This document shows positions 37,501 through 49,500 of a stretch of DNA of 64,000 nt, one piece after another; position 1 is the first letter of the stretch, and each line of letters starts with the position of its first letter. The stretch lies in assembly GCA_013399855.1 (NCBI GenBank), contig VXAY01002371.1, positions 125,953 through 189,952 on the forward strand, read 5' to 3'. This stretch comes from Oxyruncus cristatus. Lineage: Eukaryota; Chordata; Aves; Passeriformes; Cotingidae. Under the pieces are notes generated by a model, which was given only the letters and a program-made list of their open reading frames with translations, made no database searches and was not told the origin of the DNA. The position numbers were made by a program, and so were the translations under genes.

Positions 37501-40500
37501 TAGGTCATGTATGTAGTCTTTTTTTCTATCAAACATTAATGAAAAAATGCATCTTTTTGACATAAATATTCAAGGAAAAGAAATAAAGTTAAAAAACAAA
37601 TAAATTAAAGGTTTGCTTGAGATAACTGTATTTCCTAATTGGGAAGGAATTAGTGATGTAAAAACAAAGTGGTACACTTTTGAATCCAGGTAGTATTACT
37701 ACAGAAGCCTTAACTTTTGAAACCTGCACTGCAAATTAACATTTCTTTAGTCACAGCAGTTTTTTTATTGCTGCCATTAGCCTTTCCTTTCTGCTCAAGT
37801 TGGTGTGGATACACGCCATCTAATGCAAAGGATCTAAAGCTGTTCTTTGCATATAGACTTAACAGGCTTGTGAAGTGATGCATGGATTTGGCAATAAGGC
37901 AACCCAACTGGGAGGAAACAAGAACAAAAAAAATTGTAAAGCTAAGGATTAGAGCTAACAGAACAAATTTCCATTTAATAATTGTTTTACCTTATCACTG
38001 AAACATTTCTGAAAGCCCAAGTTTGATAGTGAAGTAGTTTGGTAGTTTCTTTTATATTGGCCCTTGTCAGATTAAAGTGGTTTAGAGTTTTCAGAAAGTT
38101 TCTAGATTGCAATTTCAAGTTAGCATTCTAGCAGTTTGTACGGACATTATTTCCTTATCTTGAAGAAATAGTCAACAATAATCAGGACCCAAGAGCACAG
38201 AAATAATGGAGTTTTCAAATATTAGTGTTTATGCTGGAACTATGGTCAAAAAGAGTTCTCTGCTGGTACGTACAGTTGTTAGCTCTTGAGTTTTGTTCAG
38301 GTACGTCATTCTAGCAGAAGAGAAAACTGTAAGGCAGAAAATTAAAACATGGTTTAATTAAAGTAACAGCCCAAAATTTAAACTACTTTTAAAATGACTT
38401 TTATAATTGTTTAGGATTGTTCTAAGGGTTACTTTTTAAGGGTCAATTTGGATTACATGTAAACTTATTCTTCTTGTGATTTATCTTTTACCTTTGAATC
38501 CTTACTTGAAAGTAGCTTAATCTGCATAAGACTTTGTCTAAAATCCTTAGTTCTTTAAAATTTGAAACTAGGTAGATTTCAAAGGGAGATTTGTAGAATA
38601 TTGGAGTATTGTATTTTAACTTTAAAAATCTTAATCAGATACATTCAATATAGTTTTCAAAGGAGACTGTATTTTTTTTCTTATCTAAATGACTTAAGAG
38701 TTTTAGAATACCTTGCTTTCTGTATTTTTGTTTAGTCTGAATTTGTCCATTGTCTGTCTGTCTCGTACTTTTGTCGTGTACTGGCTTTTCTACTTGAACT
38801 TGTCTTATATCTTCCTGTTTGCCTATTGCGTTTTTCCTACCTTTTGTCAATGTAGACCTTGAAAGTGTAGGATATGAAAAAGACATTTCTTTAATTTCTT
38901 TTTGGTGGCTTTCTCTTTCAGGATAACATTTTGTCATCTGCCTTTCCAAAGCAAGTGGCTATATGTGGGGACCGAAAGAGGAAACATTCACATTGTCAAT
39001 GTGGAATCATTTACTCTCTCAGGCTATGTCATCATGTGGAATAAAGCCATTGAACTGTGAGTTTAATCAAGTATTGTCTGTTGAGGGGAGGGAACAGCAG
39101 TGTCCCACTTGTTAGTAACATCAGTTGCAGAAATGTCATTATGTAGAGTGGCCTCCATATTAGTCTCACTACACTAAATATACAGTCAAAGTACATAGTC
39201 ATGTAAATACTTTTGTTTTCATGAATGTGAAGCGTTAGTATGTATGTTTTTGCCCATAACAATATTTTATCATCATGCCTGGAATACACATAGAAATATA
39301 CAAACAGACAATGTAGAAATAGACTTAAAAATCATTACATGTAGTGCTAAAATAGAAGAAAAATGATATACATTAAACTATGATGTGGCTGGTACTTTGA
39401 CAGACATGTCACTTCTACAACTTTGGAGTTAAAGACCAAACTGTAAAGATATGCATTTTTAAGAGGGCTGATACATTCTGAGTTTAAAGTGACTGTCTAA
39501 AAACCTAAATTTATATAAGTCTATTCCAAGAGCAAAATACGTTTTATAGCTATTGTCATTGTTCTTCATTTTTTAGTGACAAATTTGTGTGTACAAATAT
39601 AGTGGGTTTGGGGAGAAAAGATAGAGTTGTGTGCTGCTGTTCGTGTGCAGTTATTTTGTTCGCAGTATGTCTGTTTTCAAAGACACGTGAAGTCCATCAC
39701 TTTCCAAAGCCTGTTCAAACAAACGCAGCTCTTCACTGGTTCATCTTCTTACTAAGAAGTTAACATAAAGTGTTAATTTTGTGTTACTGTAACAATGGCC
39801 GTCTTGGGCATTTCATGAATAATGCCAAAGCTGGTTTTCCAGCGTAAAAGTAAACATTTTATCCAACTGTGTCCATTCTATAACAACAGATGTTAAGATA
39901 AATTTTGTAAAGCTAATGGCAATTTTCTTTTGTGGATAGGCATTAAATAAGTCTTTCCTTAAGATAGAAACTAGGTGTCTACAAATAGACACAGTATTTA
40001 TGAACCTGAAGATAAAAAGTGAAAGTAACTCCACGCTAAAACAACTTGCTTACATGGAGTCTGTATCTGCAGAATCTGTATTACTTACAATAATTTTGAG
40101 GTGCAGTTTAGAGCAGAGGAAATTCCTTTTAATGGGAATATTTCTTTTTTTAGTTCGTCCAAATCTCACCCAGGACCTGTTGTCCACATTAGTGACAATC
40201 CAATGGATGAAGGAAAGGTAGGATGTGTTTAAAGACTCTTCAATACATTATTTTTCAAGCAAGACTTATTTTTAAAGTGTAGATACCACTGCTACTTAAG
40301 GAAGGATTAAGTATATGAGGACAATGTTTGAAGCGTAAATCAAGGGTTTAGGCTCTGAAGGTAATACAAAACAAGGTATAGACATGTCTGTAGGACACAT
40401 TACTCGAATAATTCATCTTGTAATCAGCAGCATTTGAAAACAGAGATGAAAATGCTTAGCTGCAAAGGTTCTGGAAAATAAAAGCAAAGAATTTTACTTA

Positions 40501-43500
40501 TCGCAATAAAAGGTAAGATGTTACAAAAAAAACCGTAGTCATAATCTGAGTGCTGAAAGTGTTATGGAAAATAATTAAACTTTACCATGGTCTTGGGTGT
40601 AGTAATTTCAGAACTAGAAAATGCTTATTTATATACCATATTTATATGCAATACCATATACTTTGTCTTTAAATTAACTGATCTGAGACAGTGTTTTTAT
40701 GGAATTTGAGGTCTAACTCACATAATCACATTTTAAGCAATTTAATATAATCACCAGCTACTGTCTGCTATTGAAACTGGTCTGTAGTCCAACTAAATAC
40801 TTCAGAAAAGTAAACTCAACTAAAATGTGTAGAAAAGAGCTATGTATTAGACTTTTAATTTCCTTCTTATGAGATAGTATTAACATAATTATCTGTTCCT
40901 CTTGACAAGAAGCTTTACAGTACATGTTCTTGAAGCCCTCAGAAGACAAGAATTTTTGTCCTGCAGCATAGCAACCACAAAGAAGTTGAGCTATGAACTC
41001 AATGATCGTGAGTTCCTTCTGTATTAAAGTAAATCTACAGGCACTACCCTTTGCTGTGGGACATCTGTTATAAGGCCCATGCAAAAACAATGTAGAATGC
41101 ATAACTTAATTAAGTCTTCATTTAACTTTAACAATAGGAATAAAGCGAAATTTTAAATAATTACCTAAAAACAGCAGTGTTATATGAATCTTTTCCAGAA
41201 CTATATAAACCCCTGGTAAAAGTATGGTTATAACTTAGCCAGAGAGCCCTTGATGCTGCTTTAAACATGTCTTCATTAATGACACCACTCTAGATTAATG
41301 TGGCATAAGCGATTCAATAGTGTGATGAATTAAATACCAAATTATTATTTTTGTCAGTGAAATGTTGCAAACGTACTGTAGTTTTGAACTCCCATGTGTG
41401 AAGAGTCTTCAAGAAGAGGGAAAATAGTTTTGCTTACTTGTGTTGTACATATGCAGGAGACGTATTTTTTTGTTTACTTTTTGTTTACAGGCCAGTGGTA
41501 GATTAAATTGGAGAGAATCAGAGATACTATTGTCTTAGCATGTATCCTAGACACCTGAAGTTTCAGTCCAACAAAGAATTTAATGAGTGGTGTTTTTTCA
41601 TTGGGATGAGGCTCACTGTAGTAGGTCCATAACTAATGGTTTTCTCTGTAGAATTAGGTTTGAGTCACATTCCAGGCTTATACATTCTAGAATATAGACA
41701 CAATGAATCTATGGTGGTTTCAGAAAAGACAAATTATCTATTTATTTTGGTGTGTTCCACCCCACATCTAATTTTTGTCAGTTGAAGTTTAAAAATTACT
41801 TGGTTTATTGGTCAGGTTATCAATAAGTGGTTTAGATTCTGACCTTACACTTCTCTTATTTCTCATAAGAAAAATATTGCTGAAAAAAACGCTGTGCTGT
41901 TGCAAGAACCCTCTATGTACTCACTTTTAAATTTGGTTCACTCTATCAGCCTTCTAATCAGTGGGTTTTCTAATAGAAATAGAATTTCTATTAGAATAGA
42001 ATTATATATTATATTATATTATATATATAATATAGAATTATATATTATATTCTATTACAAATAGAATTAAAATAGAAAAGTTATAAAATATGGCTTGTAA
42101 TTGGCAAGTTGATTTAAACTGATAGTGTACGTATCACTAATGGGAAAAATCAAATATTCTCTTTTACCAGATCAAATATGTTTAATTTTTATGGGGGTTT
42201 AATGCTGTATAGCACTGAAAGAGGTAAAATATTTTGTAAGCTGGTAGGAGATCCTCTGTTATTTCTCATATTGGAAACAACTGTGCACCCTGGAAATCTT
42301 AACATGCAGAAAAGACTGTCCAGGCAAAACGTCTAGGTGGGACAATAGATCATATTGTTTAGATCTCTAAGTTAGTGTGAAGGCAATGGTTTCTGACTTA
42401 CAATGTGAAGGACACTCCTCAGTGCACTTTGCTCACAGGAAATAGCCTGTTTCAACGAAGTAAATTGTAGCAGCCAACTACTCCTTTTTTTGTATGTCCG
42501 TGCTGGGGAAAAAGCGAAAGTGAAGGCATGCTACTTAATTCTAGGAGCAGCTTCTGCGGTAGCAACAATGCTCAAAGGAAAGATCTCACAGTAGATCCAG
42601 CAACTATGAAAGATGAAGCTGCACTGCATTCTTCCATATCACAAGTGGCAAGACTGTTACTGCTGCCTTACGTTGGCCTTGTTTGTTTTTTGGTTGTTTT
42701 TTTTCCATTAAGAGAAGTGTCACTGGAGATAGGAGAGCAAAACATGTAGATACTTAGCAATGTGTTAGACCAATTATAATGAGCAATTTGAGTCTTCACT
42801 CCCTGCAGAAAAGGTTTAATCTTGCTTCTAGCAGAAAGATTATTTGGGAAATTATCTTGTTGAATTTTTCTAGCTTTCCTCCTATGAATAAATAATGATT
42901 TTGTTCTACCTTCTCAATTCTCATTAACATCTGGAGAAAGCTTATAGTACTTTCTTTATGGACAATGAACTCTTACCTAGAACTTCAGGGAGGATGGTAT
43001 ATTCTTCCAGAAAATCTAAGCAGAATGAAATCCAGTGAGGAAAATGCACAATGAAGTCTATTTTTCAACACTGTTACCCACCCCCCGACTTTCACTCAGG
43101 AAGGAGTACACTTAGGGAGGTTTAGTGTTGATCTTTCTGGAACTCAAAGCAATTTCCAAGGAATCTTCAGAAACGTGCTTTCATTTTTTTCTAGTTTTGC
43201 ATGAATGTCCATTGTATTTGCTGGAAATTTAGGAGAATGACAAGTACAAAGTAAACATTTCTAACGTTTAGGTCTTCATCTCTTAAATTTTTGTTTTTGT
43301 AACTATTTTTAGTTACTACATGTAGTATTATGATGCATAGCTTTGGGACAAGAACTACAGGCATTGCAAATGGTATGATTTTGCTTTTTCTTATAAAGAC
43401 TTAACAATTCTGCTTATTAATGCAGCTTCTCATTGGCTTTGAATCTGGAACGGTGGTATTATGGGACCTGAAGTCAAAGAAGGCAGATTACAGATACACA

Positions 43501-46500
43501 CATGATGAGGTAACATTTTTCATCTGCATTACTTACTCTGAGGATATCATTCACTACTCTTAGTAGTGATTCCTGTTATCTTTTTTTCATTTCTTCTCCT
43601 GCTTCTGTCACCAGTAGATGAATGAATAGGTTTCTTTGAAATTACAGTTACTTGAAGTTTTCTCTAGCAGCACTATAGTTTGGATAATGAACTTCAAATA
43701 AGTTCACTGAGTTTAAGTTTGTGAAGTAGTGAATGGTGGCGTGGATTGGATTTCTTCACTAATTTTTTTTTGTGGGTGAAGCTTTCAGATCATTTTTCTG
43801 TTAGTCGTGTGACTTTCACCTGTATTAAGAGCTTGAGTTTTAAGTTGAAACTAGATGGTTTAGCAATTTCTGTAATTTGGAATCTCTAGCATATTCTGAA
43901 AATGGGGGGAGGGGGAAAGAAACTCCAAAATAACCTCATTGTAACATTTCTATAAACACACCTTTTCTCTGTAGGATAAGATCAGGGTTTGAAATAAGAC
44001 TGGTAGAGGTTTAAAAAAACAATGGCATTAAGTGGCATTCATTTCTTTAAACCTTTATTCTTGAGAATAAACTTTTTGAAAGACTGAGATTAAGAAAAAT
44101 CATTCAGCAAAATATGCAAGTTGATGTATTTTATTTAAAAATAACAAAAAATTTGGTTTCAGTTACGTTTTATGGATTGTAAAATGGCTGTGTCATTGTT
44201 CAGTACCAGCTAGGCCTGTTACTGGATTCACAGCAGATGTGATTTCTGTAGCCCTGTGCTGAACTTTTCACAAGACATGATTTAGAGGAATTTTTGGGGT
44301 TTTTTTTGGTGGCAGTTCTGGTTCAATACTTGTGTGTTCTACCAATTAAGAGTTTCTCTGAAGGGGAAAGTCTCTGAAGTAGTCTATGCCTTAGATATCA
44401 GAGCTGAATGAGGTTTCTTTGTATTCAGAAATGTCTGTATAAGCCTTAAAGTATGTTATGTGAAGAATAATCTCTCTTCCATTTTCATTGCATTCACCTA
44501 TTTAATTTCCTTTGTTGTTTGTTTCACAAACTTATGTCTCCATCATTTCTTCTAGTCTGAAGCTCTTCCTATACTTCTTGTTCTTTGTGCTCTTCTCTGC
44601 CTAACTCTTTTTAACTGTTCTATTTTATGTCTGTACACAGAACCTTTCTAGATAGTTTCTTGTTGACTATTTTGGTGGCTTTACCAGGGAGCTTCTTTCA
44701 TGCACTGATCATAAGGTCTGTATTCCATCCATGGACATGTGGGGTGACCCACACTTAAGGGGAAGGAAGCACCTAATGTCACAACGTTTCACCTCTTCTT
44801 ACATTGCTGACATGACGATATTCTGCCCTGTAGCAGGAGCAGGATTTTAAACCTCGGGATTTATATCCTTGGTTCTCCACTTGTTCTTGGTGAGAGCTCT
44901 TCTGAGTGTCGAGTTGACAACCAGTAAGAAGAGAGCTACTTAGTCCAGTCTTGTGACACTTGCTGTCTTAATTGGTGGTTAGGCTTTCTCAGGCACGATG
45001 AGCTGGGTGGCCAGGCACATTGATACCATAAAGAATGCTTACTAGAAACTTTGCCATTGGATTAGTTTCCTCCTCTCTCATCACTTTGTAGATTACTTTA
45101 GTCTTAGAGCATGTAACTTGAATGCTTGTGCAGTCTATCACAATCATTTGATCCAACTTTTTTGACTCAAAACTTCGGATGTGCGAAGGGATCCAAATAT
45201 CATCCTTATGTTCCTTAGCAGAGGAAGATCATAATGAGGGTCAAACTCCCTGCGTGATCAGAGCTTTGTGAGAAGATATCTGTGTTATTTCCTGAGGGAA
45301 GAAGCTGAATCCAATTATGTTTTTGTAGCTTCCTGCTTGGTTTCATTTCAAATGGCCTGACCTTTAGGAGGCTTTCCTGAAGCAAATTCCCATGCTGTAG
45401 TGGGGCAGTCTCTTTTGTTGCTGAAACCTAGGTCGACGGAACACTGTCCACAGTTTCTTCTCGTGTGTGCCTTTCCAGCACCCTGCTCTAATAGTTGTAG
45501 CACAAGAACACTAGGACACTCATCCCAATTCAGGGAATTTAATGGGAGTTTGTTCTTGATTTTTCTAGTATGCGAATGAGATCCTGACTTAAAGTAGTGT
45601 ATATCTTTTATTATATCAGTAATATTTTGCATATTTAAAATCAGTTCAAATAATGCACAAATGTAATATTCTTTATCAAATAATTTGAAAGAAATTATCT
45701 CTACATAGTGGAACTGAAGTTGTGAAGGAACCTTTCTTTAAAAAGTTTCTTTGAAACCTTTTACTCAAAGCATCCTTTTTTTCCTGGGCAGGCTTGATGA
45801 AAAAATAAGACTAAATTTTTTTGGCATGTTTCTTAAGCCATTTATGTTCAGACATTGGGGACTTAAAGTAAGGTATGCATTTCTTATGTGGAATACACTT
45901 TATATTGCAGTTGTTTCCCAACCTATATTTTGATCCGTGAAAGATAAAACTAATTTCTCAATTATAAGTTTTTTTCCAAAAATACCTCTCAAATGTAACT
46001 TCTGAAAACTAAAACTAGTTGTATAATAAAGTCCCTTCTTCAAGTAATATTTTGTTTGTTCTGATGTACAGTAAGCTTTGATAGCATTAACTGTAATGTA
46101 TTATAGATTACTATTTTTAGACTCAATGATCTGGTACATGGCTGAGTGTAAGAGATTATTTTCCAGCATTAAAAACATGTCAAAGTAGCCTGTGGAATTA
46201 AGAGGACAGGAGAAAGAGAAACAACCCTGGTATGTGACTTGAGAGAAAATGAAATGTGTCAATGTACTTCATTTCATCAAAATAATCTTCATGATGTATT
46301 GTCATTTCAATCTCAATAGCTACATTTTTTGTTTCGGTTTTGTTTTTTGTTTGTTTGGGGTTGGGTTTGGTTTGTTTTCTTTCTTTTGCGGATTTTTTCC
46401 CCCTTCCTTTCTTAAGTTGTTGATATGAGAGTTAGCATAGGTACTCCCAAGTTTTACTATACTTTTTTTTAATATTTTGGTAAACCTGTAGAAAAGGAGT

Positions 46501-49500
46501 CAGTATGATCATCCGTTCATTAACAGAAAATACTGAGAGTGTCCATGGAAATTAAATGAGTGTCATAATAAGACAGTGAAATCTGGATAGGCTATGGTAA
46601 ATAATCAGCCTGGCTTGTAGAATAACTAGCCATAGATTTTGCCTATATCATGCACAGTATATTTCAAGTTCAATTAATGTCAGAAGAAAGTAAAGGATTA
46701 TGGCAAAATCCAAAGAATTATGAAAGGAATTGTCAGTGTCTCTGGTGCATTCCTCTGGAAAAGTATTCAGAAATGTTTTCCCACAGATTGTGTTATACTT
46801 GAAAAGTAAGAAATAAGATGCATACTATTTCAAAGAAAAGGACCGTTTACTTAGATTTTTTTATTTCCCCTGAGTTGTACCAACTGTATTTGCAGTAGTC
46901 TAAACTTGGTTTTGGAAAAATGGATTTAAAAATTCTTTTGAAAACAGGGTAAACTGCTTAAATTAATAACTTTTGTATTTACATCAGTGAATTCCTGCAT
47001 GTACTGGTTTTGGTTGGAATAGGTTTAATTTTTATCTGAATAGCTGGCACAGTGCTGTGTGTTTGGATTCACTATGAAAGTGATAACACACTGGTGTGAA
47101 TAGCACTTACCGTAAGTTAAGGATTTTTCAGTTTCTTATGCTCGACCAGTGAGCAGATACACAAGAAGCCAGGAGGGAGAACGGCCTAAAAGCTGATCTG
47201 TGAACTGGCCAAAGGGCTATTCCATACCATAGAGCTTTATGCTCACTATAGAAACTGGGACAGGTACCTGGAAAGCGGCCAACTGCTGTATGCTGGATGG
47301 GCTGGACATTGGTCAGCTGGTGATGAGCAATTATATTGCACATCACTTTTTCTCTTGGGTTTTACTCCTCTGCCACTCTCTACTTGTTGCTGTTGTTGTT
47401 TTAGTTATATTGTACTTTATTTCAATTATTAAACTGTTCTTACCTCAACCCATGAGTTTTAGGTTTTTCTGATTCTCCTCGCTATCCTACATGTGAGTGA
47501 GCAGCTCTGTGGTGCTTGGTCGCTGGCTGGGGTTAAACCACCACAGATGAGAAGAGCAATATCAAACTGTTCTGAAATCATATGCATGTAATCAGCTGTA
47601 GGGTTAAAATAAACCTATAGGAATTGAAAAGAATGGGATTATTTGTAGAAGTATTTAATTAATTGAAATAGCTAAATTCCCGTGGTGGAAAAATACTATC
47701 AAAACTTGAGTCTTTATTGAGGAACTTGTCTCTTATATTGTAAGGTTGCATTTAAATTATTAGTTTTTGTACCTCTTAAAAGAGCCAAAAATAATGCTGA
47801 CTTCCAGGGATATAGATATAAAATGTTTTTAAACATGTATTAATCTCTTGAAAAGCTAGTCACTGCAAGAATGTTTGTTTCCTTCTTAAAATCAAATACG
47901 TGTACCTTCTTTGCCGGAAGTATTGCAGTCATTTTTCCACATGGGATAATCCTCCTGGAACAGATGGTGAAAGCAAGGCTGCCTTTGTGTACAGCCTGTC
48001 TCCACATAATACTCAGGGATAGTTAGTTTCTACAATTTCTGGTGAAATTTTGGCATACGTAGGACGATGTGGTCAATTGTGCTGTGTTTGTTATTCAAAA
48101 AAGTAAGATTTGATTTCCTCCCCTCCCCAGAGAACATGTAACTGTCTCAGAAGTTTTGAAACAAACTTCCTTGTGGTCCGGAACACCTATTTTAAATTTG
48201 AATTAAAGGGAAGGGGATAGTAGGAGTACTTTTAATAAGAAATCTTTAGTTTTAATTAAGTAAATTTAAAGATTCATTTAGATAAAGTTCATTGCTTTTT
48301 CAATAGAGTGTTCCCTGTGTAAGTTCCTGTAAACTTTTACTCTATTTGCTTCATGTTTGTAAATGGAAGGATTCAGAATGTTAGCTGAGGTCAGGACTTG
48401 GTTTACCTGTGCAGACAATTCTACTTGATACAAATGCCTTGTGCCTTAAATATAGTAACAGTCCTCTGTGGTACTTGTATATGATCTTGTTATAAGGCAT
48501 TACTTTCTTTTTGGGATCTGTTTGACAAGTGATATATTCCAAAAAAATACTTGAGAGACAGTTGAATCTGTACCAGCTGATAAAAGCGTACTGCTGCATT
48601 ATGACTCTAAAAGGGTAACAGGTGAAGTCTAAATCATGATGAGAATTATGATTAGAACTTTGAGGTTTCAAATTCTTGATCAGTAAATATTTATAAAATT
48701 GAAAAAAATATATTACTTGTAGAGGCTCTTTAATGTCTAAGAAGCTATGCATAGATTTGCAATCTCAGTGGATTCTACTTGATCTTTCTGTATTATGCTT
48801 TCCTTCAAATTGCAGCACTAATATTACTCATGGAAAAAATATCAAAACTTTTTTGCTCTTGAGTATTGAGATGATTTTTCAGCTGTCAGGTTTCTTTTGG
48901 TGATTGAGACTATTGCTATGAACCAACTAGTACTATGTAAGGTTATTGTACTTTTTTCATTATAGCTGATTTGTCACTGTAGATATACCAGCCTGTTCTA
49001 CCTGGAGATTATGCTGCAGCTACTTGTAGGTTTGGTTTTATTTTTCAGGCTTACAAGAATTTGTGAATTGTGTGATAGCAAAGGATAGCGCTGTGTACAA
49101 ATACCATACCCAGCCCATAGAATTGCTAGTTGGATTATTTTATAAAACATAAAACACGTATTTTTGTTACAGTTTAAACTATATTTAGCTGCATTACTAA
49201 ATATAACAAGAGGTTCTATAAAACTAGACAATAAATAGTCATACACCAAAAGGCTCATTATTCTCTTCTAGTGATTTTTTTCCACCCCTCCGTGTTCCTT
49301 GCAGAAACTGTGGTATCACTCATCCTTCTCCTTTGTGCTCAGTTTACCAGACCTTTTTATGTTCTTAAGCGTTAATGCTGTTTCAACAGTAACAGGTTGT
49401 TGCATTCCCTTACCCTTGAGATTCTTCTTCAAGAAAAGAAAGTAATGTTCATTTTTCAGGCTTATCCTCCCTTCCTTACTTTTATAAAGCTTGCTTTCTT

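Larger units (their letters stand above)
27846..38921 (+). other. STXBP5: STXBP5 intron 4 (11,076 bp)
   Basis: GT-AG, phase 2. It contains a CR1 tail (28848-29103), a solo LTR (30199-31542), an A17 run (33508-33524) and a T21 run (34994-35014). I see nothing else recognisable in 27850-28845, 29105-30195, 31550-33500 or 35020-38900. Confidence 0.9.
40218..43425 (+). other. STXBP5: STXBP5 intron 6 (3,208 bp)
   Basis: GT-AG, phase 0. The notable content is the palindromic AT-rich block at 41968-42080. No transposon recognised elsewhere in it. Confidence 0.9.

Noticed and set aside
38635..38949. 104-codon antisense ORF overlapping exon 5
   Set aside because: Shadow of the conserved STXBP5 exon on the opposite strand; no independent support.
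44733..45514. GGACA direct repeat as the target-site duplication of the second LTR
   Set aside because: A single 5-mer match in about 1 kb is expected by chance, and the implied LTR end would be TA rather than CA; kept only as a weak boundary candidate.
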